NCBI GenBank assembly: GCA_012031875.1
Contig: JAAUSZ010000012.1
Span: 1 to 39,751, forward strand
DNA from: Desulfobacula sp.
GTDB taxonomy: Bacteria > Desulfobacterota > Desulfobacteria > Desulfobacterales > Desulfobacteraceae
Reading direction: 5' to 3'
Length of the DNA: 39,751 nucleotides
The notes under the pieces: model-generated
Told to the model about the DNA's origin: nothing
What the model saw: only the letters and a program-made list of their open reading frames with translations
The model's database searches: none
Part shown: piece after piece, positions 33,133 to 39,751 of the stretch
Layout: every line of letters starts with the position of its first letter
How positions within the stretch are numbered: position 1 is the stretch's first letter
Made by a program: the position numbers and the translations under genes

Positions 33133-33557
33133 TGGCAGACTCCAGTTGTTCCCTGGGCAGGGCGCCCAGAAGGGTATCCATGATCCTGCCGTTTTTCACG
33201 AGAAACAGGGTGGGAACACTGGAAATGGAATATCTGGAACCGATTCCGGGGTTTTCATCCAGGTTCAGCTTGGCGATCTTCAGCCTTCCCTGATATTTTC
33301 CGCAAGCTGGTCAAGCACCGGCCCCACGGCCCGGCAGGGGCCGCACCAGGCGCCCAGCAATCCACCAGGACAGGGAGGGCTGACCCCAGTACCTCCCCGT
33401 CAAAGGTGGCATCCGTCACATTCACCGGCCGGCTTAAGGTTTCCTTTGGCAGAAGGGTTCCACATTTCCCGCATCTTGGGGTTTCATTCATCCGCGATAC
33501 CGGGACCCTGTTTTTTGCCGAACACTTTTTACACACCCATATCACACTGTCAGCCAT
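33116..33557 (-). CDS. trxC: Thioredoxin 2 (TrxC type) with N-terminal zinc ribbon (two apparent frameshifts)
   Basis: Corrected length is 147 residues, as for E. coli TrxC (139). The N-terminal zinc ribbon has VCKKC and RCGKC pairs (C9, C12, C29, C32). The thioredoxin domain begins at VNVTDATFDGEVLGS. As written the active site is scrambled. Adding one base at 33349-33350 restores WAPWCGPCRAVGPVLDQL. Adding one to the four-base run at 33296-33299 gives AEKYQGRLKIAKLNLDENP, and the rest reads to ISSVPTLFLVKNG (cis-Pro) and TGA at 33116. In an operon with flavodoxin and a flavin dehydrogenase; the FTR-like gene nearby on the other strand could be its reductase. Confidence 0.88.
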
Positions 33558-33570
33558 GATGGACCTTCCT

Positions 33571-34002
33571 TTACATCAATGCGGCAATACTCTTCCCATA
33601 GGCCTGGGCTGCCTGAATACCACCCTGGACCCAGCTCGCCTTGAGCATGAGGGGACCGGATACCATCTTCATTCCGTAAATATGCTCCATGGTATCGAAT
33701 ATCCTTCCGGGGGCTTCACCGCTCCACCCGTAGGCGCCAAAGGCCCCGCCGATTTTACCCTTCAATTCCGCCCGTTCCGCAATAAACAGGGTCTGTTTCA
33801 TGGAGGTGATCATCTCCCCGTGATAGGTGGCGGACCCAAAGGCATATCCGTCATATCCTTTTAAATCCTCTTCAGTTTTGATATCCCCGGTTTTTTTGAC
33901 CTCGGCCTCATGTCCTGAAATACGAACCCCTTCGGCAATCAGATCAGCTATTTTTTTGGTTTCTTCGGCCCTTGACGCATAAACGATCAATACTTTTCCC
34001 AT
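33571..34002 (-). CDS. Flavodoxin
   Basis: 143 residues, a short-chain flavodoxin or flavodoxin-like domain. N-terminal VLIVYASRAEETKKIADLI gives the FMN phosphate loop. YDGYAFGSATYHGEM and GGAFGAYGWSGEAPGRIF supply the two isoalloxazine loops. The last resembles the flavodoxin part of FprA (SYGWSGEA). Cytoplasmic electron carrier. It sits 13 bases after the FMN dehydrogenase and the same distance before thioredoxin 2, all on the minus strand. Confidence 0.9.
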   Translation of the reverse strand: MGKVLIVYASRAEETKKIADLIAEGVRISGHEAEVKKTGDIKTEEDLKGYDGYAFGSATYHGEMITSMKQTLFIAERAELKGKIGGAFGAYGWSGEAPGRIFDTMEHIYGMKMVSGPLMLKASWVQGGIQAAQAYGKSIAALM

Positions 34003-34015
34003 TTTTTTCTCCTGT

Positions 34016-35176
34016 TCAATCCTGGTTAAATAAAATTCTTGAACCTGCCATCTTCAGGTTTTTTGTCCCTGTCATAAACATGGCTTTTTTTAAGGTCTTA
34101 TGAACATGTTCCAGATGCAGTTTCACGCCCAGGGTCCCGGCTCCCACGGCGGCCCGGATGATGTCCCGGCCCAGAAGGACGGCATCCGCGCCCAGGGCCA
34201 GCATTTTTAAAACATCATACCCGGTTCTGATGCCTCCGTCCGCGGTGAGGATCACTGATTTCCCGACCTTTTTTCGGATCAGAGGCAAGACCGCAGCCAC
34301 GCCGGGCGTTGAATCCAGAACCCTTCCCCCATGGTTGGACACGGCAACGACACGAACCCCGGCATCAGCACATTTCTGAGCCTCTTCCGGCATCATGACG
34401 CCCTTGGCGATGAAAGGCAGCGAGGTAAACCGGACCAATTCCTCAATATCCCTGACGCTCTTTTTAAACACCGGCTGGCCTTGCCGGGCCATGATGGTGG
34501 ACCCGCACCCGTCCAGGTCCACGCCCACGGCCTTGCATCCATACTCCTGTGCGGTGTCGATGAGCGCTTTCAACACATCCTGGGACCTGGGTTTAAATAT
34601 GGGTATCCCGTAACCGTTACAGGCTTTCATGGCCTTAAGGGAGGGGTGGTTTTCCGGTGTATAAAACCAGGTATCCCCTCGGAGGCCTATGGTCCCGGCC
34701 TCCTTTGACCCTCTTAATACCGAGGTGCAGAACTGGGTTTCATCCAGGGCCTCATTGTATTTTTGGGCCCCTGCCGTGGAGGCCGCCAGCACCGGAAATT
34801 TAAGATCCACCCCGAGAAAGGAACAGGAGGTATCCGGTTCAAAATGGTCCCCCAATACCGACATATTAAACTGAACCCTGGCCAGGGCCTCCGCATTGGC
34901 CCGGAAGGATCTTCCCTGACCCGCGCCGCCAAGCCCGATGGGTTTTCCATAGGCCTCCCTCTGGCAGATTTTATCAAAATTGCCGTCACAGGACGGATAG
35001 GCTGCACAGATCCCCTTGAGTTTTGTCCTGGCCAGATCCCTGACCTGTTCCAGGCTTCCGGGGACATCTTCCATTCTCATGATCATCCGGTCATCGGCCC
35101 GGCAGATATCACAGGAAACAGGTTTGTTTTCAGCCTTTAATATCTCATGACAGACAGAGCAATACCATTGATTCAT
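34016..35176 (-). CDS. FMN-dependent alpha-hydroxy-acid dehydrogenase with N-terminal rubredoxin-like domain
   Basis: 386 residues. Residues 1-40 are a small metal ribbon with C6, C9, C22, C25 (WYCSVCH ... SCDICRADD), the CxxC-x12-CxxC spacing of the rubrerythrin-type rubredoxin domain. The rest is the FMN-dependent dehydrogenase barrel of the lactate/glycolate oxidase family. It shows PVLAASTAGAQKYNEALDE, GVDLDGCGSTIMARQ, LPFIAKGVMMPEEAQKCADAG and the signature VSNHGGRVLDSTPG, and ADGGIRTGYDVLKMLALGADAVLLGRD binds phosphate. A fused rubredoxin would offer electron exit to an FeS4 centre instead of oxygen. Substrate unknown, perhaps lactate. First gene of the operon, with a weak sigma-54-like site 128 bases upstream and the glutaredoxin operon divergent. 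Confidence 0.85.
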   Translation of the reverse strand: MNQWYCSVCHEILKAENKPVSCDICRADDRMIMRMEDVPGSLEQVRDLARTKLKGICAAYPSCDGNFDKICQREAYGKPIGLGGAGQGRSFRANAEALARVQFNMSVLGDHFEPDTSCSFLGVDLKFPVLAASTAGAQKYNEALDETQFCTSVLRGSKEAGTIGLRGDTWFYTPENHPSLKAMKACNGYGIPIFKPRSQDVLKALIDTAQEYGCKAVGVDLDGCGSTIMARQGQPVFKKSVRDIEELVRFTSLPFIAKGVMMPEEAQKCADAGVRVVAVSNHGGRVLDSTPGVAAVLPLIRKKVGKSVILTADGGIRTGYDVLKMLALGADAVLLGRDIIRAAVGAGTLGVKLHLEHVHKTLKKAMFMTGTKNLKMAGSRILFNQD

Positions 35177-35303
35177 TGATGATCTCCTTTTTTGATTGAG
35201 GCCCTGCCAAGAATATCATTCATTTCCGGTTTATCAAATCTGTTTCTCTGTTTTTTGGATTCATCGGGTTATTTATCCCTGACGGATCACGACACCATAA
35301 CTT

Positions 35304-35320
35304 AGCAAAATTCAGACCAA
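35304..35320 (-). promoter_or_regulatory. Possible sigma-54 promoter of the FMN dehydrogenase operon
   Basis: On the minus strand TGGTCTGAATTTTGCT: GG, 10 bases, GC, with a perfect TTGCT at -12 but C-to-T and other changes at -24. It would start near 35293, leaving a leader of about 117 bases. Weaker than the other four. Confidence 0.35.
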
Positions 35321-35380
35321 GGCGGTTAAGAATTATGACCGGGCCGGAATTGTTTTTTCTGTATTTTAAACTTGCAAATA

Positions 35381-35396
35381 TGGCATAAATCATGCA
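35381..35396 (+). promoter_or_regulatory. Sigma-54 promoter of the glutaredoxin-FTR-citrate synthase operon
   Basis: TGGCATAAATCATGCA: GG at 35382-35383, 10 bases, GC at 35394-35395. Only the first T of the -12 TTGC is changed to A. Predicted start near 35407, about 58 bases ahead of the glutaredoxin ATG. TTGCA/TGCAA arms flank the element. Confidence 0.6.
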
Positions 35397-35464
35397 ATTG
35401 TTTATGACCTGAAAAGCTTGAACAGAACCGTTTCTTAAACCTGTGCCGCCTTAAGGAGAAACCT

Positions 35465-35731
35465 ATGTCCGAAAATAATACCATCTTGTATGCCTTGAGT
35501 ACATGCAGCCATTGCAAATCGACCAAAAAACTGCTTTCCGAATGCAATGTGCAATTTAATTATATTGAAGTGGATGACCTGGAAGGTGAAGAACGAAAGG
35601 CTATTCTGGCTGAAATCAAGGCCCTGAACCCGCGCTGCTCTTTTCCGACCATCAAGATTAATGAAACCGTCATTGTGGGTTTTAAAGAAAGAGAAATAAA
35701 GGAGGCATTGGGGATTCATCATGAAAGTTGA
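35465..35731 (+). CDS. Glutaredoxin-like protein
   Basis: 88 residues, thioredoxin fold of glutaredoxin size. NNTILYALSTCSHCKSTKKLL carries the CxxC active site (C14, C17). CSFPTIKINETVIVGFKEREIKEALG holds the cis-Pro TIKI loop and the GF(K) substrate-binding turn. AAGGAG lies seven bases upstream. It overlaps the FTR-like gene by 11 bases. The pairing with an FTR catalytic subunit suggests that the FTR-like protein reduces this glutaredoxin, as known pairs of these families do in other anaerobes. Confidence 0.9.
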   Translation: MSENNTILYALSTCSHCKSTKKLLSECNVQFNYIEVDDLEGEERKAILAEIKALNPRCSFPTIKINETVIVGFKEREIKEALGIHHES

Positions 35732-36050
35732 ACAATTATTTCAGGCCTTAAAAAAATCCCAGGAAGCCAAGGGCATTTATTTTAACAAGGATAGGGATCT
35801 TGTATTCGAACTGCTTGAAGCCCTGCTGCTGAACAAGGACCGTTACGGCTATATGGCCTGCCCCTGCAGACTGGCCTGCAACGACAGAGAAAAAGACAAG
35901 GATATCATCTGCCCCTGTGTTTACCGGGAGCCGGATCTGGAAGAATACGGGGCCTGTTTTTGCGGCCTTTATGTGTCAACAGCCCTTCACAACAATGAAA
36001 TCGAATCTGAATATGTGCCTGAAAGACGGCCCCCTGAAAAAATATTCTAG
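35721..36050 (+). CDS. Ferredoxin:thioredoxin reductase catalytic (beta) chain-like protein
   Basis: 109 residues. The FTR signature is visible as CPCRLACNDREKDKDIICPCVYREPDLEEYGACFC: cysteines at 47, 49, 53, 64, 66, 79 and 81. It has two CPC motifs and a CFC in place of the plant-type CHC. These bind a 4Fe-4S cluster next to a redox-active disulfide, so ferredoxin can reduce thioredoxin- or glutaredoxin-like partners. No variable (alpha) subunit is encoded nearby, which is usual for bacterial and archaeal FTR-like proteins. Translationally coupled with glutaredoxin (11-base overlap) and 17 bases ahead of citrate synthase. Confidence 0.9.
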   Translation: MKVEQLFQALKKSQEAKGIYFNKDRDLVFELLEALLLNKDRYGYMACPCRLACNDREKDKDIICPCVYREPDLEEYGACFCGLYVSTALHNNEIESEYVPERRPPEKIF

Positions 36051-36067
36051 CACCTGAGGTGATTGTC

Positions 36068-37243
36068 ATGAATGAATGCATGCCTATTCTCAATACCGGA
36101 CTTCGGGGAATCGATGTGGCCAGCTCCAAAATCTGCGATGTCCGGGGAAAGGAAGGAAAGCTTATCTACAGAGGGTTTCTGGTCCAGGACCTGGCCCAAA
36201 AAGCCGGTTTTGAAGAAGTCTCTTTTCTTTTATTGTATGAAAGGCTTCCCAAAAAGGAAGAACTTTCCGGCTTCAGCCAAAGCCTGAAACAAAAAAGAAT
36301 CATCCCTGAAAATATCTTGACCCTTCTTAAGGCCCTGCCCAAAGCGATGAACCCCATGGATGTACTCCAGGCGGCCACCCCCCTTCTGATCCAGAATGAT
36401 CAGACCGTTGGTACACCCGGCATTGAAAACACCCTTTACAGTGCTGAAAATCTGATCGCCGGGATGGCAACCATTACCGCGGCCTGGGACAGGATCAGAA
36501 ACAACAGGGAAGTGATTCCTCCCCATGACGGCCTGAGCCATGCCGCCAATTTTGTATATGCTCACCGGCGACATGCCTGATCCTGAAACCGCCCGCTTCT
36601 TTGATACCGGCCTGGTGCTGCATGCCGAGCACTCCTTTAACGCCTCCACCTTCACGGCAAGGCAGGTGGCCTCCACCCGGGCCCATATTTACGCCGCGGT
36701 TTCCGCGGCCATCGGGTCCCTGTCCGGGGCCCTCCACGGCGGGGCCAATGTCCGGGTCATGCAGATGCTCAAGGAAATCGGATCAAAGGACCATATTGAC
36801 GCCTATATCAACCGCGTGCTGGACTCGGGGGACCTTATAATGGGCCTTGGCCATGCCGTCTATGAAACCGATGACCCAAGGGCACTGATCCTTGGCCCCA
36901 TGAGCAAGAGGATGGGAGAGATCGCGGGGCAGCCCCACTGGTATGAGCTGTCAAGGGAACTTGAAATTAAGGCCAAGGCCGCGTTTAAGGCCAAAAAACA
37001 GAGGGAAATTTATTGCAACGTGGATTTTTACAGCGCCTCCCTTTTCCATGCCATGGGCATTGCCACGGATCTTTTTTCCCCTGTCTTTGCCGTTTCAAGA
37101 ATCAGCGGGTGGTCGGCCCACGTGATCGAGGAACAGTTTGCCATGGCCGCGCCCAAGCCCTCTCTCTACCGGCCGGAGCAACCTATGTGGGCAATTATTG
37201 CGGGCCTGATGAATGCGTGTTTGTGGATCTGGATAACCGTTAA
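36068..37243 (+). CDS. gltA: Citrate synthase (two apparent frameshifts)
   Basis: Condenses acetyl-CoA and oxaloacetate to citrate. Corrected length is about 392 residues, the short Gram-positive/archaeal-like type II form (CitZ-like). Features: LIYRGFLVQDLA near the start, AEHSFNASTFTAR and GALHGGANVRVM, the catalytic histidine in GLGHAVYETDDPR and the aspartate in NVDFYSASLFHAMG. Breaks: in the T4 run at 36550-36553 (two bases missing gives HAANFLYMLTG; one extra is the alternative) and near 37178, where one extra G gives RPEATYVGNYCGPDE and a stop at 37243. ATG 36068 is preferred over GTG 36059 because of GAGGTGATT spacing. It lies in a redox operon, unusual for this gene. Confidence 0.9.
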
Positions 37244-37264
37244 CCCAAAAAGGAAAATTGAATT

Positions 37265-37930
37265 ATGAAAGTCTGGCAATGCACCATATGCAAATATATT
37301 CACCGGGGGGAGGAACCCCCTGAAAAATGCCCTGTCTGCGGTGTGGACAAAAGCAAATTTATTGAAATCGATGAATCCATGATACCGGAACGGCCTGTGC
37401 GAAAGGATGCTGCAAATCAGGCAGGCCCTGTGGCAGGAGCCGCTGTCAAGGCCCCACCCGAGCCTCCCAAAAAACAGCCGCCGCCCCCCCCTGAAACAGG
37501 GTTTGAAAAAATCAAAGCCTTGGCCCTGAAGCACCACATCCACCCGGTTTCCGTTCACACGCCCAACGGTATCCTGCCCGTTGCCGTGGTCCTTTGGATT
37601 TTAGCCTGGATATTCGATTCCGAGCTTTTGGCCAAGGCGGCCATGATCAATATGATTTTTGTGGTGCTGGCCTTTCCGGTGGTCATCTTTACAGGAATCC
37701 TGGAATGGCAAAAAAAATATCAGGGCGCGCTGACCCCGGTCTTCAAAATCAAGATTCTGGCCGCGGCCCTGACCACGATCTCCTGTGTGATCAGCCTTCT
37801 CTGGTATCTTTTTGATCCAAAGGTTTTGTCAAGCCCAAAAGCCCTTGTCTTCATCCTGGTCAACCTCGTCATGCTGGCCGCGGCCGGTGTAGCCGGGTTT
37901 ATCGGCGGGAAACTCGTGTTCAAGGATTAG
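37265..37930 (+). CDS. Membrane protein with N-terminal rubredoxin-like domain and DUF2231-like membrane domain
   Basis: 221 residues. The N-terminal domain WQCTICKYIHRGEEPPEKCPVCG has C6, C9, C22 and C25 (CxxC-x12-CxxC), the rubrerythrin-type rubredoxin spacing. A Pro/Ala-rich linker of about 45 residues (ending KKQPPPPPETGF) leads to a membrane domain with four helices from about 103. It is preceded by KHHIHPVSVHTPNG, where four histidines lie within nine residues. This His-Pro-x-x-x-H-x-P pattern marks DUF2231-type proteins, thought to bind haem b. I infer a quinone- or haem-linked port for rubredoxin electrons. It follows gltA by 21 bases and overlaps the convergent xth stop. Confidence 0.72.
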   Translation: MKVWQCTICKYIHRGEEPPEKCPVCGVDKSKFIEIDESMIPERPVRKDAANQAGPVAGAAVKAPPEPPKKQPPPPPETGFEKIKALALKHHIHPVSVHTPNGILPVAVVLWILAWIFDSELLAKAAMINMIFVVLAFPVVIFTGILEWQKKYQGALTPVFKIKILAAALTTISCVISLLWYLFDPKVLSSPKALVFILVNLVMLAAAGVAGFIGGKLVFKD

Positions 37931-38717
37931 ATTTCAAGAATCAGACCCACGGGGCAGTGATCCGACCCCTGGACCTCATTATCGATAAAGGCGCCTTTAA
38001 CCCTGCCTTTATCGATAAGGTCCCGGGTGGCAAAAAATAATCAATGCGCCAGCCGGCATTGTTTTTCCGGGCGTTGAACCGGTAGGACCACCACGAATAT
38101 TTGACCGTATCCGGATAAAAATAGCGGAAGGTATCCACATACCCGTTTTCCACCATCCGGTCCAGGACATCCCTTTCAATTCTTAAAAACCCGGATGTCT
38201 TGGAGTTGGGCCCCGGATGCTTCAGGTCGATCTCATTGTGGGCCGTATTAAAATCCCCGGTGATAATAATACCTTTGCCTTTTTTTCGCAGGCCGTCGGC
38301 ATGGGCCAGGAGCCAGTCATAAAAATCCAGTTTATATTTCAGCCGTTCATCACTCATCTGGCCGTTGGGAAAATACACATTAAACAGGGTAAAGTCCTGA
38401 TAATCCAGTTGGATGACCCGGCCTTCACCGTCAAATTCAGGCCTGTCAAAGGATGTCGTGACGCTTAACGGCGCTGTTTTTGAATAGGCCGCCACCCCGC
38501 TGTACCCCTTTTTCAGGGTGGAATAGGCCCAGAAGGACTCATAGGGCGGCAAAGCGATCATTTCCTCGGTTCGCTGGTCTTCCTGGAGTTTTGTTTCCTG
38601 CAAGAGGAGGATGTCGGCATCCAGATCTCGGACGATTTTTTTAAACTCCTTGTTCATGACGGCCCTGAGTCCGTTTACATTCCAGGAAATGATGGTTAAC
38701 TGTTTTTTATCCGGCAT
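37927..38717 (-). CDS. xth: Exodeoxyribonuclease III (one apparent frameshift near the end)
   Basis: DNA repair nuclease: AP endonuclease and 3'-5' exonuclease of base excision repair. Corrected length is 263 residues. ISWNVNGLRAVMNKEF, ILLLQETKLQE, YSGVAAYSKTAP, GRVIQLDY, NVYFPNGQMSDERLKYKLDFYDWL and GDFNTAHNEIDL all match Xth. The last 30 residues are out of frame. Adding one base in the six-base run at 38032-38037 restores RIDYFFATRDLIDKG and the catalytic-region QGSDHCPVGL, ending at 37927. CAGGAAG precedes the ATG. It converges with the rubredoxin-membrane gene; the two ends overlap by 4 bases. Confidence 0.93.
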
Positions 38718-38775
38718 GATTCTTCCTGTTCATATATTTGTCTCATGATACACCTGTGTCCCGGCCCGGACACCA

Positions 38776-39465
38776 TCAGTTTTTTTTCAACATCATCCGG
38801 GCATCGGCAATGATGCACCGGTCCCTTGTACAGATGACGGGGTTCAGATCCATGGATTCCACATCGTTTTCCAGTTCCATGACCAGATGGGAAAACCGGA
38901 CCAGGGTATGGGTGAGGACTTCCATGTTCACCCCGGCCCTGCCCCGGTATCCGGATAAAAGGGCCTTGGCCTTCAGGGAGTCTGCCATGGAAAACACGTC
39001 CCCGGGTTTCAGCGGCGCCATGCGGATGGCCGTATCATTATAAATTTCAACGGAAGTCCCGCCCATGCCGAAGACCACCACCGGGCCGAACTGGAAATCA
39101 TTTTTTGCACCGATGATCACTTCAAGACCCTGAACCATTTCCTCCACCAGGACGGCTTCGCAGCCCTCCAGCCCCAGGAGCCTTTCCATCTGCTTTTTCA
39201 GTTCCCGGCCCGAGGTGATTCCGGTCACCACGGCCTTGCATTCGGTTTTATGGAGAATTTTTTTTGAGACCGCCTTGGCCACCACCGGGCCCTTTACCTG
39301 TTTTAAAAATTTTTCTGCTTTTTCAAAGGAGCCGGTCCATACGAATTCCGGGATATCCAACCCTTCCATCTTCATGACAGCCTTGGCAGAAGGCTCCAAA
39401 ACCCATCCCAAATCCTTGTGCGCGTCAATGAGAACCCTGATTTTTTTCTTCAGCACGGTCTGCAC
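38776..39465 (-). CDS. ADP-forming acyl-CoA synthetase, ATP-grasp (beta) subunit
   Basis: 229 residues, an ATP-grasp_5 domain. FVWTGSFEKAEKFLKQVKGPVVAKAVSKKILHKTE gives the nucleotide-binding lysine region. VLVEEMVQGLEVIIGAKNDFQFGPVVVFGMGGTSVEIYND carries the metal-binding glutamates and the glycine-rich turn. DLNPVICTRDRCIIADARMML ends the domain. It conserves energy by turning acyl-CoA + ADP + Pi into acid + CoA + ATP (acetate-CoA ligase, ADP-forming, and relatives). The GTG start at 39465 overlaps the alpha-subunit stop by 16 bases (TGA at 39450-39452). The substrate may be acetyl-CoA or an aryl/branched acyl-CoA. Confidence 0.88.
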   Translation of the reverse strand: MQTVLKKKIRVLIDAHKDLGWVLEPSAKAVMKMEGLDIPEFVWTGSFEKAEKFLKQVKGPVVAKAVSKKILHKTECKAVVTGITSGRELKKQMERLLGLEGCEAVLVEEMVQGLEVIIGAKNDFQFGPVVVFGMGGTSVEIYNDTAIRMAPLKPGDVFSMADSLKAKALLSGYRGRAGVNMEVLTHTLVRFSHLVMELENDVESMDLNPVICTRDRCIIADARMMLKKN

Positions 39466-39751
39466 CTCTTTAATGCCTTTGCCATGAGAACGGCCCCTTC
39501 CACAGAGGAAGCCACCGGAATATCGTTGAGTTCAAAGCCTTCAATGATAATCCTGTATTTTTCCTCGTTGGGCACATAGGCGATCATGGGTTTGCCTTCA
39601 TTTCTGGCCACCTGGCTGAGCTTGGCCCGATATCCGCGGAAACCCCCGGTGAGTACGGGATGAGCAGGGCCAACAGGCAGTCGATTCCCTTATCCCTGGC
39701 AAGATGGGCCGCCGCGGTCACAATATCATTGTCCACGGAACTTCCCGTCAG
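39450..39751 (-). CDS. ADP-forming acyl-CoA synthetase, CoA-binding (alpha) subunit, C-terminal part (start outside window, one apparent frameshift)
   Basis: About 100 residues of the C-terminus are visible, entering from the right edge. The succinyl-CoA-ligase-like domain is seen in LTGSSVDNDIVTAAAHLARDKGIDCLLALLIPYSPG, then ADIGAKLSQVARNEGKPMIAYVPNEEKY and FELNDIPVASSVEGAVLMAKAL, which match the KPV and GIP..SVE.AV patterns of ACD alpha subunits. As written the frame stops early. One extra base in the three-base run at 39626-39628 restores it to TGA 39450. The beta subunit follows with overlap. Confidence 0.82.

Overview
The window looks like a chromosomal segment from a Gram-negative, strictly anaerobic, sulfate-reducer-like Desulfobacterota bacterium, most like the Desulfobacteraceae. 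This is inferred from gene content, not from a marker gene. The evidence is two rubredoxins, a flavodiiron oxygen reductase, a rubrerythrin-like protein, a desulfoferrodoxin-type superoxide reductase, a short cytochrome bd oxidase, an octaheme tetrathionate-reductase-family cytochrome, a DUF3786 Fe-S protein, a TRAP transporter beside a phenylacetate-CoA-ligase-like enzyme, and an ADP-forming acyl-CoA synthetase. No rRNA, tRNA, CRISPR array or insertion sequence was recognised.

Layout. 1-4.8 kb: the tail of a sensory protein, a lone solute-binding protein, a small phage-type lysis cassette (holin-like protein, two-enzyme endolysin, YbiI zinc finger), a metallo-beta-lactamase-fold hydrolase and a DUF2784 protein. 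4.8-7.0 kb (minus): SAM hydrolase, mtnP and apt, a compact adenosine/methylthioadenosine salvage operon. 7.1-9.6 kb: EamA exporter, single-domain response regulator, thioredoxin-like protein, DsrE-like protein. 9.6-18.8 kb: a sigma-54 activator with a cysteine-rich PAS domain, divergent from a triple-rhodanese lipoprotein and a haem-less cytochrome-like protein, followed by the octaheme cytochrome with its cytochrome b, cydAB, rubredoxin and a DUF3786 protein. 18.9-25.4 kb (minus): AEC carrier, TRAP transporter, small protein, CoA ligase, PAS-LuxR regulator. 25.4-29.0 kb (minus): NrnA-like phosphoesterase, an unknown membrane protein, an SRPBCC-epimerase fusion. 29.1-38 kb: the oxygen/redox region. 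It holds rubredoxin-FprA-rubrerythrin (plus), superoxide reductase (minus), an FMN dehydrogenase-flavodoxin-thioredoxin-kinase operon (minus), and a glutaredoxin-FTR-citrate synthase-membrane rubredoxin operon (plus). The end carries xth and the two subunits of an ADP-forming CoA ligase.

The most interesting pattern is that four of the redox/oxygen transcription units begin with a good sigma-54 (-24/-12) promoter with exact GG-N10-GC spacing: rhodanese (11168), cydAB (15291), rubredoxin-FprA (29071) and glutaredoxin-FTR (35381). A weaker fifth match precedes the FMN dehydrogenase operon on the minus strand. The only sigma-54 activator in the window sits divergent from the first of these, next to clustered GTTAA/TTAAC half-sites. 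I infer a sigma-54-controlled redox/oxygen/sulfur programme.

A caution for all gene models: at least 22 apparent one- or two-base indels break otherwise intact genes, mostly in homopolymers and mostly as missing bases. They hit housekeeping genes as often as accessory ones, so I read them as sequence errors. Broken genes are annotated across their full corrected span.
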